64,000 nucleotides of DNA from Roseivirga sp. BDSF3-8 (GTDB lineage Bacteria > Bacteroidota > Bacteroidia > Cytophagales > Cyclobacteriaceae), in contig NZ_JBGNFV010000001.1 in NCBI RefSeq assembly GCF_041449215.1, positions 5,349,001 to 5,413,000 on the forward strand, in the 5' to 3' direction. How positions within the stretch are numbered: position 1 is the stretch's first letter; each line of letters begins with the position of its first letter. Position numbers and translations under genes: made by a program. Below are positions 9,776 to 19,456 of the stretch, piece after piece. The notes under the pieces were generated by a model, which was not told the DNA's origin, made no database searches, and saw nothing but the letters and a program-made list of their open reading frames with translations.

Positions 9776-10153
9776 TCAGGCACCGGCCTGCCTCACCTTA
9801 AACTTCATAAGAGCGGCGATTTGATTGGCCCTGGTGATAGCCTCATCGGCCGTTTTGCCTGTAAACAACGAGTGTACGGTATGCGTCCACAGCTCAAGCC
9901 ATCGGTCGAAATGAAGAGGCAGCAACGGCTCTTTTTCACTCAGCAGGATATGTTTTACCATCGGGTTACCCTTATAGGTCTGGTTCCCCAACAGCACAGT
10001 CTCCCAAAAATCGCACAAAACCGGGATATGCACCTCCCAGTCAAGCCTCACCACCTCAGTAAAAAATTTACCTATAACCTGATCAGGAATGGCACGCTTG
10101 TAAAAGGCATCCACAAGCTTCTCAATGTCCTGTCTGTTTTCTATATCATGCAT
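9776..10153 (-). CDS. group III truncated haemoglobin
   Basis: 125 aa, the usual length for this family of small 2-on-2 haem proteins, which bind O2 or detoxify reactive nitrogen and oxygen species in the cytoplasm. Diagnostic features are the N-terminal helix DIEKLVDAFYKRAIPDQVIG, the F-T-E-V-V segment, FWETVLLGNQTYKGNPM, and the proximal haem histidine in LHFDRWLELW (about His 82). It stands alone between the giant secreted protein and the TPR gene, so the context does not add to its role. Substrate is not predictable from sequence. Confidence 0.85.
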   Translation of the reverse strand: MHDIENRQDIEKLVDAFYKRAIPDQVIGKFFTEVVRLDWEVHIPVLCDFWETVLLGNQTYKGNPMVKHILLSEKEPLLPLHFDRWLELWTHTVHSLFTGKTADEAITRANQIAALMKFKVRQAGA

Positions 10154-10458
10154 ACAGTCGTAAAGCTACGCCTACCTGGATATATATAAAAATTACCAGG
10201 CTTAAACCCTACCCGTGAGTATGTCCATACAGACTCAAGGCAGCTTACCTTATCCTCCCGGCTTACCCTTACACACCATTAATAAAACCAGAAACACATG
10301 CCGGTTCATTTCAAATCAGTGCAGTGAATCTGCTTACAGAAAGTGAGCAAAGAGCAGAATCTTACATAATTACGACAGTGTATTTACCACCTTATCACCT
10401 CATAATATTGTAGTGAAAGGCTACCTTCATACCTTTACAAGGTAATGCTGAATAAAAC
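10154..10458. other. intergenic region between divergent globin and TPR genes
   Basis: 305 bp holding the two divergent promoters. A box TACCTTTA near 10430 resembles the phylum -7 element TAnnTTTG and would serve the TPR gene. No hairpins or small ORFs that I can support. Confidence 0.35.
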
Positions 10459-11351
10459 ATGAAAAAAAGATTATTCCTTATCCTTATCACCACCCTGCTC
10501 TTTCACGCAGGGTATTCACAAGATTATTATAGCCGCTTCATAGCCCGAGCACAGGCCAATGACACGGTAGGCCAGTTAGAGGTTCTAACTGAGTGGAAAG
10601 CTAATAACCCTGATGATGCAGAGCTTTACACCTGCTATTTCAACTATCATTTTAATAAAGGAAGAAAAGAGTCAGTGGCCCTGATGAACGAGCCCACTGA
10701 AGGTGAAAACTTTCTAAGGATAGTACCCAACAGACACAGGCTTATTTAGGAAGGCATGTGTATTATGATCAGGCTGAAGTAAATAAGGGGCTGGAAAAGA
10801 TAGAAGAAGGAATTGAGCGCTACCCTGATCGTCTTGATATGCGCTTTGGTAAGATCTACGCACTGGGACAGGTAAAGGACTGGGCCACTTTCACCTCTGA
10901 GGTGATCAGGACGGTGCAGCACTCTGCCACAAATGACAACCAATGGACATGGACTAAAAACCAACCCAAAGAAGGAGGCCAGGAGGCATTTCTACATGCT
11001 ATCCAGGACTACCAGGTTCAGTTGTTCAACACCGGAGACACAAGCCTGCTGGCGAACATGCGAAGCATAGCCCGGGAGATACTGGATATTTACCCTGAGG
11101 ATGTGCCCAGTCTGTCAAACCTGTCCATCACATACCTATTGGCAGAAGAATATGAAAAGGGATTGGAACCATTGCTCCGGGCAGAAAAAATAGCGCCTGA
11201 GGATGACGTGATACTGTCTAACATCGCTCATGCCTACAAGCTTAACGGGGATAAGAAAAAGGCAATCAACTATTATAAAAAACTGACAAAATACGGCAGT
11301 CCCGAAATGCAGGCATTTGCAGAAGAGCAGATTACGGAACTAAGCCAGTAA
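10459..11351 (+). pseudogene. secreted TPR-repeat protein, split by a frameshift
   Basis: The first part (10459-10749) has a signal peptide (MKKRLFLILITTLLFHAGYS) and stops after 96 aa. The second part continues in the -1 frame to 11351 with two to three TPR-like units, for example LSNIAHAYKLNGDKKKAINYY. Reading the second frame upstream of its apparent GTG start gives KDSTQQTQAYLGRHVYYDQ, which continues the protein naturally, with its frame open back to 10707. Loss of one base around 10705-10715 (GAAAACTTTC) therefore explains the break. There is no convincing slippery heptamer, so programmed frameshifting is unlikely; mutation or assembly error are the alternatives. The intact protein would be about 297 aa, a periplasmic scaffold of unknown partner. 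Confidence 0.75.
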
Positions 11352-11427
11352 AATACCCAGTGGACAAGTGTCCCGGGGCTGAGTCATCTCAACCCGCGTT
11401 TATTTGATTACTATCTGATATGCATAA

Positions 11428-11461
11428 AAAAGAGGCTGCCTTTTGCAAGGCAGCCTCTTTT
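11428..11461. terminator. bidirectional terminator between convergent TPR and subtilisin genes
   Basis: 15-bp perfect stem AAAAGAGGCTGCCTT/AAGGCAGCCTCTTTT with a 4-nt loop. Its A and T flanks allow termination from both sides, and it lies exactly between the two converging genes. Confidence 0.85.
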
Positions 11462-11483
11462 ATAGTTACTAAGCGGGTATCGC

Positions 11484-14093
11484 TTATTTTTTGTAGAACT
11501 TCTGAGTGATCACATCAGCTCCGGTACGAACCTGTATGAGGTACATGCCATCGCGAAGATTTGATACGTCTACAGAGTTACCTGTAGCCTTCGCAGCTGC
11601 ACTATACATAGTACGGCCAGCCAGGTCAGTAATCTGGATCTGAGCATTATCTGCCAGGCGAGCCACATCAATATTCAGTACGCCTTCCGTAGGGTTAGGG
11701 TACAGGCTAATGCGGTCATTTACTACCGACTGGTCAAGCGTTTTGCCACCGGCTGACAGAGTAGATACAGAAGAGGTACCACTATCACATACATTGATGG
11801 TGAAGTCCTCAACTTCGCCATAGCTTGAGTTACCACAAGCAACAGCGGCCGTGTTCCATCTCATGACTGCACGGAAGCGGGTATCACCCAGTGAAGCAGT
11901 AGCAGGCACAGACATGCTGATGCTATAGATATTACCATCAGAGGTAGATCCGCCGCCAACGTCCTCACCGGCATCAGAGAAGTCGCCGTCACGGTTCCAG
12001 TCAGCATAGAACTTCCAGTTTTCACTGTATGTAGTTCCGGCAAATCCGGCACTCAGACGGATAGTATATGTATTACCCGTTACAAGATTACCTTTGATGC
12101 TGGTGCCATTGTAGTACCCGCCATCACCTGATGATGTACGGCTAAGACCTGTACCCTGAATTTCCACAAGGTCGATCCACTCATACTGAGTGCTGCCACC
12201 ATCGGCTGCGCAGTAACCTGCAGGACTGGAACCCGTGCAGTCGCTACCGCCACCACCGCCTGAGCCACTCTGCGAAGCACAGAACTTAGTAGACTGAGAT
12301 GAACCAAAGGCACCACCGGATACGATTACAGTATTTTGAGAATCAGTAAGGTTATAGCTACCGCTACCGTATGAGCAGCAGATACCGTCACCATAAGAGT
12401 CAGTGATGGTGAACGTGTGCTCACCTTCCAGCCCACTGAATACTTCAGTATAAGTCGTGTTATTCGCATAACCGCTGCCGCTGGCTACAGTAGTACCGCT
12501 GGCATTCTTAAGCGTCCATGAGGTTTCCGAACCATAGTTGTCAGTAACCAGGGTAAGCGTAACATCATCTACAGACTCAGTACAAGGCGGAGGAGGAGCG
12601 GCTACACCGGTAAGTGAAGCATAAGCATCCAGCATACCAGAACCTAGCTGGCCACTGTAGCTGGAGTTGGCGTTATAAAGTGCGTCAAAGTTGGCATTAT
12701 CCACCAGCAGGCTCCAAAGCTCTTCATCAGTGATAATCTCATTATTATTCACTTTGTACGAAACAACCAGGGCGGCTACACCAGATACGTGAGGGCAAGC
12801 CATAGACGTACCGGAGATGCTGCTGTAGTTGTTATTAGGGAAAGTAGAATAGATGCTGCTACCGGGAGCAGAAATATCCACCCAGCTACCGTAGTTAGAG
12901 AAGCTTGACTTGGCAAGGCTGCTGCTTACAGAAGCTACTGCCAGGCAAGAAGGGTAAGAAGCAGGGTAGCCGTAGCTTGTGCTGCTTGTGTTGTCATTAC
13001 CTGCGGCGAAGATAGGCAGGCCACCGTCCATAACAGAGCCACCACCGTTAGCACGGAAGTAGTCAATGGCATTTTCGATAGCAGAGCTTTGAGCACCACC
13101 ACCCCATGAGTTTTGAGAGATGGCAGCTCCCATGTCAGCCGCGTAGATGAATGCCTCATCAAAACCGCCGTTAGAGCTGTTGCCGAATACAGAAAGGGTC
13201 ATCAGGCGAACACCGTCGTTAGAACCTGAACCACCGGCAGTACCAGCCACACCTACACCATTGTTGGTTTCGGCCGCTACTGTACCACCCACGTGAGAAC
13301 CGTGGCTGTCACCATAAACGGTCCCGGTGTTGTCACCGAAGTTGTATCCGTTTACATCATCCACATACCCGTTGTTATCATTGTCGATACCATCACCGGG
13401 TACTTCACCCGTGTTAATCCACATGTTACCGATAAGGTCAGCATGATCTACATCAACACCACCGTCTTCGATGGCTACCACCACACTGCTGTTACCAGTT
13501 TCAAGCTCCCAGGCCTGGGGGGCATTGATAGCAGGGTAGCCCCACTGCTGGCCATAGCCAGGATCGTTAGGCGTACCACCGGCTATAGACATAGCCTCGT
13601 AGCCTTTTACAGCTTCTTTACGCTCAAGCATGGGATCATACCCGTCTACAAGGTGATAGGCGATCTTAGGTTCGGCAATCTGCACGACTTCCAGGTCAGC
13701 ATAGGCAGCCAGGGCTTTTTCCAGTTGCTGCTGGTTGTCAAACTTCATTTCGTACCATAGGTGAAGGCCCCACTGACGGTGGCGGTCTTCAAACTTACCG
13801 GCAGGGCGGAAAACACGGGTCATTTTGGTAGCCCCTACGGTCTCATTGGCTACGTCGAGACCGGGAATACCTGTTTGCAATGCGCCATTGCGGGCCTCGA
13901 GGGTACGGCCTTTTTCAGCCATTCTCATCAGCACATCCAGTTTGGGTGCCTGATCTTCTTTGAACTTAACCCTAAGCACGCCAGGCTCATAGGTACTGCC
14001 GCCATCGCGCAGGGCATAGTTCTTCTTCTTTTGTGCATGTGCACCAGCGGCCATGATTAGCAGGGCCGCTAAAATCGGTAGAAGTTTTCTCAT
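11484..14093 (-). CDS. subtilisin-family (S8) serine protease with T9SS sorting domain
   Basis: 869 aa. Signal peptide at residues 1-20 (ends in AGAHAQ), then a propeptide-like segment (GVLRVKFKEDQAP). The S8 catalytic domain spans about 185-490, with Asp210 (IEDGGVD), His264 (SHGSHVGG) and Ser430 (SGTSMACPHVSG). It is followed by a region resembling a pre-peptidase C-terminal or proprotein-type beta module (ETSWTLKNASGTTVASGSGY) and a GEVEDFTI module common in Bacteroidota secreted proteins. The last 80 residues, from LYPNPTEG to TQKFYKK, form a type A T9SS sorting domain. It should be exported through the outer membrane and digest proteins outside the cell. The catalytic triad is complete. 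Confidence 0.92.
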   Translation of the reverse strand: MRKLLPILAALLIMAAGAHAQKKKNYALRDGGSTYEPGVLRVKFKEDQAPKLDVLMRMAEKGRTLEARNGALQTGIPGLDVANETVGATKMTRVFRPAGKFEDRHRQWGLHLWYEMKFDNQQQLEKALAAYADLEVVQIAEPKIAYHLVDGYDPMLERKEAVKGYEAMSIAGGTPNDPGYGQQWGYPAINAPQAWELETGNSSVVVAIEDGGVDVDHADLIGNMWINTGEVPGDGIDNDNNGYVDDVNGYNFGDNTGTVYGDSHGSHVGGTVAAETNNGVGVAGTAGGSGSNDGVRLMTLSVFGNSSNGGFDEAFIYAADMGAAISQNSWGGGAQSSAIENAIDYFRANGGGSVMDGGLPIFAAGNDNTSSTSYGYPASYPSCLAVASVSSSLAKSSFSNYGSWVDISAPGSSIYSTFPNNNYSSISGTSMACPHVSGVAALVVSYKVNNNEIITDEELWSLLVDNANFDALYNANSSYSGQLGSGMLDAYASLTGVAAPPPPCTESVDDVTLTLVTDNYGSETSWTLKNASGTTVASGSGYANNTTYTEVFSGLEGEHTFTITDSYGDGICCSYGSGSYNLTDSQNTVIVSGGAFGSSQSTKFCASQSGSGGGGGSDCTGSSPAGYCAADGGSTQYEWIDLVEIQGTGLSRTSSGDGGYYNGTSIKGNLVTGNTYTIRLSAGFAGTTYSENWKFYADWNRDGDFSDAGEDVGGGSTSDGNIYSISMSVPATASLGDTRFRAVMRWNTAAVACGNSSYGEVEDFTINVCDSGTSSVSTLSAGGKTLDQSVVNDRISLYPNPTEGVLNIDVARLADNAQIQITDLAGRTMYSAAAKATGNSVDVSNLRDGMYLIQVRTGADVITQKFYKK

Positions 14094-14608
14094 ACTTACA
14101 ATTGATAGATTTGAAACATTTAAACACAGCCCACAGCGAGCATATGTCCTTTAAAATTTATAAGATTTTAATTAATAATCGTACAAATAATTTAATATTC
14201 TTCTATGCATTCAATACATTCTTAACTTAATTCAAAAAATCATATTTTTATCTTATCAAACAAGAAGGACGCTGCCTGAGGCAATTTTGAAAACAGCCTT
14301 ACAATAGAGAGGACGGGATTTTTTCACTTCTCTGACCGCAACAGATAAAAAGTGGAAAAACAGTACGTCAATGAAAAGTTAAATAACAGACAACACTGCA
14401 AAAACCAAAACCCTATAACATTCAACCTAACATTCACTATATATACTGACTATATATAGACAGAACATAGAAGGAATGTATTCATTAACCTACTAGTATT
14501 AAACCTATTAACCTCCAGGCCTGCCCACCCTTATTCCTGGTAATCCATAGTATTATTCTGCCAAAACAGTTACCTTAATGATATATTTGTTACTAATCCT
14601 TATTACCT
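14094..14608. other. AT-rich intergenic region upstream of the subtilisin gene
   Basis: About 515 bp. Holds the promoter side of the subtilisin gene and of the small peptide gene at 14609. One exact inverted repeat, CTATATATA/TATATATAG with spacer CTGAC, lies at 14437-14459. No coding region seen. Confidence 0.35.
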
Positions 14609-14782
14609 ATGAAAACCTTATTTTCTTTTAAACTTTCCGTAATCCAGGCCGGCACACTCCGGGGAGGCACGGAAGAAGCCGGCCGGACCAAGGTCAATGA
14701 AATGTATCGGGAGACCTATGTAAATAAAGCAAAGATGGCTGATAAGGCCATGAATGCCATTACACAGTATATATCGAGCTGA
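14609..14782 (+). CDS. small peptide with LRGG double-glycine-like site
   Basis: 57 aa, not recognised. It begins MKTLFSFKLSVIQAG and carries TLRGG at residues 16-20, which looks like a double-glycine cleavage site, followed by a 37-residue charged, probably helical tail without Cys. A clean intrinsic terminator follows 35 nt after the stop, which supports a real short transcript. It lies about 350 bp upstream of a pinensin-like precursor gene on the same strand. It could be a bacteriocin-like or RiPP-like precursor of another class, or a chance ORF; the leader does not match the pinensin pattern. Confidence 0.4.
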   Translation: MKTLFSFKLSVIQAGTLRGGTEEAGRTKVNEMYRETYVNKAKMADKAMNAITQYISS

Positions 14783-14816
14783 TACGGAGCCTGTCCGGTA
14801 TAAGAGCAAAATTTAC

Positions 14817-14844
14817 AGGCTGTGTGAAGGCACAGCCTTTTTTT
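14817..14844 (+). terminator. intrinsic terminator after the small LRGG peptide gene
   Basis: 8-bp perfect stem AGGCTGTG/CACAGCCT, loop TGAAGG, then seven T counting the last stem base. Confidence 0.85.
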
Positions 14845-14864
14845 AAGCTATCACTTCAAAACAC

Positions 14865-15047
14865 TTGGATAAGTTATTAGAGACATACTACCTGAGGCAG
14901 GATGAGCCAAACAAGAGTTGCCTGCTGACCCTCAGGGACATTATCCTGCGGCAACACAGCCTCATGAGAGAAGTGCGAAAATACGGAATGCCCTGCTTTT
15001 GCTACGGAAAAAAGCCACTTTGCTACCTTTGGACGGATGATAATTAG
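14865..15047 (+). pseudogene. truncated DUF1801 family protein
   Basis: 60 codons from a TTG start. The sequence MDKLLETYYLRQDEPNKSCL and MREVRKYGMPCFCYGKKPLC matches the first half of Bacteroidota DUF1801 (YdhG-like) proteins, which are normally about 110-120 aa. It stops after LCYLWTDD at an AT-rich junction and no continuation is visible in another frame within the following bases. I read this as a gene remnant cut near the insertion point of the adjacent peptide gene region. Confidence 0.65.
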
Positions 15048-15130
15048 GTAATTAAACCTTAATTTTTTGATCCCAAAGATGAATTGAAGTATGTTCGTCA
15101 ACAAACTATTATCTACTTTATTATTTGATC

Positions 15131-15310
15131 ATGAAAAAATTTAAACTAGAGAAAATTAAAATTCAAAGCTACATCACCTCGGATGATAGAAATAAGTTCG
15201 ACAAACTTAAGGGGGGAACAATAGATGCCACAGATTTATGTTGGATGATAACTAATGCCAATATTAATCTGGATTGCTGGTTGACTTGTGATCCTCCCCT
15301 AGAACGGTAA
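15131..15310 (+). CDS. pinensin-like RiPP precursor peptide 2
   Basis: 59 aa, starting at the ATG at 15131 (an in-frame TTG two codons upstream is not needed). The leader MKKFKLEKIKIQSYITSDD fits the pinensin-type pattern with conservative changes (S-Y-I-T instead of S-F-V-T). The KGG site at residues 27-29 releases a 30-residue core with three Cys and several Thr (TIDATDLCWM and ending LTCDPPLER). It is the most divergent of the five precursors. Directly preceded by a truncated DUF1801 remnant, it is followed by its own hairpin. No modification genes nearby. Confidence 0.65.
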   Translation: MKKFKLEKIKIQSYITSDDRNKFDKLKGGTIDATDLCWMITNANINLDCWLTCDPPLER

Positions 15311-15316
15311 ATCTGA

Positions 15317-15349
15317 GGCAGGCTATCAGGCATTTCCGGATAGCCTGCC
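15317..15349 (+). terminator. hairpin downstream of pinensin-like gene 2
   Basis: 11-bp perfect stem GGCAGGCTATC/GATAGCCTGCC with an 11-nt loop, followed by CTTAT. The weak T-tract makes termination efficiency uncertain. Confidence 0.6.
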
Positions 15350-15643
15350 CTTATAAGGAATTTAATTATACCCTACCAATAATTTAAGATAATCTTAGTA
15401 AAAATTTACATCCGTCTGTTCGCGATTAACCGAAGGCAAAATTATAACCACTTTCTTAGAATTATATTCAACCCAAGAGTAATTCTCTTTTAATAGAAAA
15501 GTTACAGACTGGCGCTCAGGGAAATTCCTTCTAGTAAAGATAGACCCCAATAAAGACCTGCCCCTTCCCATTATTAACAACATCCTTAACCAGGCAATAA
15601 GCCTTCACCAAAAGTAGTACAGCCAATAGTAGAGCAAAGGTAC

Positions 15644-16081
15644 TTACTCGTATTCGTAGAGTATTTGTGAGTCATCGTTCTCAATCCTTAGAATCACCGA
15701 GTTAGTTTCTACCTGTAAAGGCGAGAGATCAAAGGTGGTTTCACGGGTAATAGAGGCCCGGCAGGGTTCGTTATTTTCAAAAGCCACCACTACTTGTCTC
15801 TGAGGGGGAAGCGACTCCATAATCAATGCCCCATCCACAAGCTTGATCACCCAATCATCTCCATCACATCCCCGGGCCGTATAGTTCACCTTCAGGCACT
15901 GACCTTCTATATCGAGGCTATTAATGGTCAAAGGATCTCTCGAGGCATTATCAAAAGCCGCATCACCAATAATCACCGTATCATCGCAATTATTGGATGG
16001 CCTCGGTTCGTAGTCATCTCCACAGCTAATAAGAAAAAAGGCCAGGAATAATAAGAATGAGGGTAAACGTAAACAGGTCAT
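15644..16081 (-). CDS. hypothetical lipoprotein
   Basis: 145 aa. A lipoprotein signal peptide ends in the lipobox FLISC, with Cys20 as the acylated residue, followed by GDDYEPRPSNNC. The mature part is beta-rich with three further Cys (NCDDTV, GQCLKVNY, ARGCDGDD). It is an outer-membrane or periplasmic lipoprotein of unknown function. It is a single gene with no clear partner. Confidence 0.7.
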   Translation of the reverse strand: MTCLRLPSFLLFLAFFLISCGDDYEPRPSNNCDDTVIIGDAAFDNASRDPLTINSLDIEGQCLKVNYTARGCDGDDWVIKLVDGALIMESLPPQRQVVVAFENNEPCRASITRETTFDLSPLQVETNSVILRIENDDSQILYEYE

Positions 16082-16301
16082 GGAGCAGCGGGTGGTTTCT
16101 TACTAACAATTGATTGATTACAAAACAGCCATAGCCAGACGAGAAGTCGGGGCTGATGGGCTACAAATAAGTGACACAGGGTCTACGGCTATGGTTGGAA
16201 CCACCTGGGTATTTCAGATGATACCACCTGGATAAACCGGCTCTAGGATATTAAAATTCTTTTTACATAATTGCAATACTACAAATAGGAAATTGATTTA
16301 A

Positions 16302-16634
16302 ATGCATTCACTAGGCGAATTTGAAGAGATAGTGCTACTGGCAGTAGGCGTCTTGTACGACGAGGCCTACGGCGTAGCCATTAAGGACACCATAGAGGAA
16401 CGCGCCAGCCGAAAGGTAAGCGTAGGCGCACTGCAGTCTGCCCTAAAGCGGATGGAAAAGAAGGGCTACCTGAATGCACGCACGGGCGAAACCAATGCGC
16501 AGCGTGGGGGCAAGCCAAAGCGCTACTACACCATCACAGCACTGGGCAAACAAGCCCTGGAAGAAAGCCGTGACGTACGCATGTCACTGTGGGAGTCCAT
16601 CCCCCGCGTGGCCCTGGACCTGAAATTCACATGA
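16302..16634 (+). CDS. PadR family transcriptional regulator
   Basis: 110 aa winged-helix protein. The sequence from LGEFEEIVLLAVGVLYDEAY to RMEKKGYLNARTGE and GGKPKRYYTITALGKQAL follows the PadR fold with its winged beta-hairpin. PadR proteins commonly repress neighbouring transporter genes. Its stop codon overlaps the ATG of the following permease gene (ATGA), so the two are translationally coupled. This PadR/permease pairing recurs in Bacteroidota. The effector is unknown. Confidence 0.9.
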   Translation: MHSLGEFEEIVLLAVGVLYDEAYGVAIKDTIEERASRKVSVGALQSALKRMEKKGYLNARTGETNAQRGGKPKRYYTITALGKQALEESRDVRMSLWESIPRVALDLKFT

Positions 16635-19258
16635 TAAGACGCTGGGCACAACGGTTTCTTCAATGGTTTTGCCACCCGGACTTCTATGACGAAATAGCCG
16701 GTGACCTGGAAGAACTGTACCAACGCAACCTGGCTGAACAGGGCTCACGTGCCAACTGGCGCTATGCGCTGCAAGTGGCCGGTCTCTGCAGGCCCAGCCT
16801 TATGCGACCCTTTACCCACTATACCTTAATAAACCCTGCCATGTTTAAAAACTATCTGAAGATCGGAACAAGAAACCTGCTCAGGCACAAGCTTTTCTCG
16901 CTTATCAATGTGCTGGGCCTGGCCCTGGGGCTTACTGCTTTTTTGCTGATAAATGAGTACATCGTTTTCGAGAAAAGCTACGATTCTGCCTTTACCGATG
17001 CGGAACGTATATACCGCGTCACCACTGTGCAGGTGATAAATGGTGAGCAGCGATCGAAGGACGCCATGACCTACCACCCTGCGCCGGAGGCCCTTAGCCG
17101 CGAACTGCCCGAAGTGATGACCGGCACAGTCACCTATAAGTTCGGTGAGCTGGTCTTCAGAAAGGGTGAAGCACTGGTGAAGGAATCGGGGGTGATCTCG
17201 GCAGACTCCAACTACTTTCGCATATTCGACTGGCCTATTGTAGAAGGTACGGCGGGTAGTATGCTAAAAGAGCCTAACAGCCTCGTACTTACGGAAAGCA
17301 AGGCACGGTATTACTTCGGAAATGAAAACCCCGTGGGGAAGACAATTGAGATTCTGGGCTATTTCGGCCGGGAATTCAAAATAACCGGTGTAATAAAGGA
17401 CCTGCCTCTCAATACCCACTATAAGTTCGACATGATCATATCAGACGGTAGCATCAAGGAGATAGCAGATGATGATGCCTGGTCGGGTTTTAACTACTAT
17501 GGATTTGTCAAGCTTGCCCCGGGGACTGATCCGGCTCACTTTGATGATAAGCTGGTGGAGCTCTCCCGGAAATACATAGGTGAAAATGACCCTGACCGGT
17601 TCGTTCTTTTCCCGGTACAGGACATACACCTCAAGTCCGATTACATATATGAGCCGGAAGCCAATAGCAGTGAGAAAACGGTTGCTTTCATGAAGGTGAT
17701 CTCCCTGCTGATACTGGTCATAGCCTGGGTAAACTACATCAACCTCACCACCGCCAGGGCGGTGAACCGGGCCAGGGAAGTAGGCCTGAGGAAGGTGATC
17801 GGAGCGTACAAGCTGCAGCTTGTCGGTCAGTTTTTAACAGAAGCCCTCATGGTAAACTTCATGGCAGCCTTTATTGCTTTTTTCCTGGCAGAACTGCTTC
17901 TCCCCTATTTCCATCAGCTAATAGGCTATCCTATACTGACCCATGTATGGGAGTCTGCCGGCTTCCTTACCAGTCTCCTGGTCTTTTTCCTGATCGGCAC
18001 CTTTGTCAGCGGATTTTATCCGGCCTTCGTACTCAGCGGCTTCAGGCCTATTGCTGTACTCAAGGGCAAATTCAGAAGCTCACGCAGCGGCACCCTCCTG
18101 CGCAAAGGCCTGGTAATATCGCAGTTTGTCGCATCCATCATACTCATAGCCGGTACCGCCATTGTGTATAAGCAGCTTAACTACATGAGAGACCAGGACC
18201 TGGGCATCGATACTGACTATGTGGTGGGGTATGAAATGCCGAATGTAAGCAGCGACCGGAAGGAGTCTTTTACCCAGACCTATACCTCCTTCAAAGACCG
18301 GCTAACCGGTCATCCCGGTATAGTAGCTGCCGGCGCCAGCAACCACTTACCCGGGGGGGACCAGGCAGATATCAGTTCGCACTCGGGTAACATTATCATT
18401 CCGGGCCTTACGGATGTAGTCACCGGTACCACCTTCCTTATGCAGGGGGATGAGGGCTTTATGGAAGCCCTGGGAATGGAACTGGCCGCCGGCAGGCTGT
18501 TTGATACGCAAAACAGGAATGACTCCCTCGCCATGCTAGTAAACGAAGCCTTTCTCCGGAAAATGAATATCAGCGATGAGCAGGAGATATTAAATAAGCA
18601 CCTTTACTTCGGCGATGAGACGAGCGCTAATAAATTCGAAATAATTGGTGTGATAAAGGACTTTAACCGGACCAGCCTGAAGCAGAATATAGAACCAACC
18701 ATATTTGTTACCGGAGGCTACCCGGGAAACATGGTGGTAAAGCTTAATCCTGCCAACTACCAGGCGGGCCTTGATTACCTGAAGACGACGTGGGCAGAGT
18801 TTTTTCCGGACACGCCCCTCTCCTACTACTTCCTGGACGACCGATTTGATAGGCTATATCGCCAGGACAAAAAGTTCGGCCAGATATTCGGGACTTTTGC
18901 CGCCCTGGCCATCTTCATTGCGGTACTCGGCCTGTTCGGTTTATCCTCTTTCCTCAGCATTCAGCGTTCGGCCGAGGTAGGCGTGCGTAAAGTGCTGGGT
19001 GCTACGGTTCCTAATATCCTGGGCATCTTTTACAAGGACTACCTGGTGCTACTGGGCATAGCGGCTGCCTTAAGCCTGCCACTGATCTACCTGAGTATGA
19101 ATGCCTGGCTGGAAGGCTATGCGTTCCGGATCAGCTTTCCCTGGTACGTAACGGCTTTGGCTCTGACGGGCGTAGTGCTATTCGCCCTTACCATAGTGGG
19201 CTACCAGATCATGAAAGTCGCCCGCCTGGACCCTGCCAAGACGCTGAAATATGAATAA
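16631..19258 (+). CDS. MacB/FtsX-type ABC transporter permease with N-terminal prefix domain
   Basis: 875 aa. I use the ATG at 16631, which overlaps the PadR stop, because the N-terminus MIRRWAQRFLQWFCHPDFYD then matches the permease prefix domain found before this family; the earlier in-frame start at 16589 lies inside PadR. After the prefix come a membrane helix (about residues 90-110), a periplasmic MacB-like core, a block of helices near 365-480, a second periplasmic domain, and the last three helices, with the FtsX signatures EVGLRKVIGA and EVGVRKVLGA. This duplicated organisation is usual for Bacteroidota. No ATPase gene is adjacent. The substrate is unknown. Confidence 0.88.
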   Translation: MIRRWAQRFLQWFCHPDFYDEIAGDLEELYQRNLAEQGSRANWRYALQVAGLCRPSLMRPFTHYTLINPAMFKNYLKIGTRNLLRHKLFSLINVLGLALGLTAFLLINEYIVFEKSYDSAFTDAERIYRVTTVQVINGEQRSKDAMTYHPAPEALSRELPEVMTGTVTYKFGELVFRKGEALVKESGVISADSNYFRIFDWPIVEGTAGSMLKEPNSLVLTESKARYYFGNENPVGKTIEILGYFGREFKITGVIKDLPLNTHYKFDMIISDGSIKEIADDDAWSGFNYYGFVKLAPGTDPAHFDDKLVELSRKYIGENDPDRFVLFPVQDIHLKSDYIYEPEANSSEKTVAFMKVISLLILVIAWVNYINLTTARAVNRAREVGLRKVIGAYKLQLVGQFLTEALMVNFMAAFIAFFLAELLLPYFHQLIGYPILTHVWESAGFLTSLLVFFLIGTFVSGFYPAFVLSGFRPIAVLKGKFRSSRSGTLLRKGLVISQFVASIILIAGTAIVYKQLNYMRDQDLGIDTDYVVGYEMPNVSSDRKESFTQTYTSFKDRLTGHPGIVAAGASNHLPGGDQADISSHSGNIIIPGLTDVVTGTTFLMQGDEGFMEALGMELAAGRLFDTQNRNDSLAMLVNEAFLRKMNISDEQEILNKHLYFGDETSANKFEIIGVIKDFNRTSLKQNIEPTIFVTGGYPGNMVVKLNPANYQAGLDYLKTTWAEFFPDTPLSYYFLDDRFDRLYRQDKKFGQIFGTFAALAIFIAVLGLFGLSSFLSIQRSAEVGVRKVLGATVPNILGIFYKDYLVLLGIAAALSLPLIYLSMNAWLEGYAFRISFPWYVTALALTGVVLFALTIVGYQIMKVARLDPAKTLKYE

Positions 19259-19280
19259 GCAAAGTCACCATCGTAAATAG

Positions 19281-19316
19281 AAATGGACCCCGGATGTGTA
19301 TCCGGGGTCCATTTTT
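19281..19316 (+). terminator. intrinsic terminator after the ABC permease gene
   Basis: 15-bp stem AAATGGACCCCGGAT/ATCCGGGGTCCATTT with loop GTGT, then TT. Confidence 0.85.
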
Positions 19317-19456
19317 CAGATGTCAATCAATTAACTGGTACGGTGATGGAGCAATCTATAATAGCCTAATTCTGCCAGGCAGAACCTACCCCGCACCAGT
19401 AATGTGGTTCAAATTGCTTTTGCGATCCGGCCCTCTCCCTGCGGGTTTTAGTAGCA

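Noticed and set aside
10703-10720. Programmed -1 frameshift in the TPR gene
   Set aside because: No slippery heptamer in the correct frame and no following pseudoknot-like structure; a mutation or sequence error is simpler.
14437-14459. CTATATATA/TATATATAG inverted repeat
   Set aside because: Exact, but made of alternating TA in an AT-rich region where such repeats are easily formed by chance; noted only within the intergenic entry.
15395-15583. 62-codon minus-strand ORF between a peptide gene and a lipoprotein gene
   Set aside because: No signal, motif or family resemblance that I can support, weak context and no terminator; it could be a gene remnant but is not reported as a gene.
16589-16630. 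Earlier start for the ABC permease
   Set aside because: It would lie within the PadR coding region, while the ATGA overlap at 16631 gives the usual N-terminus.
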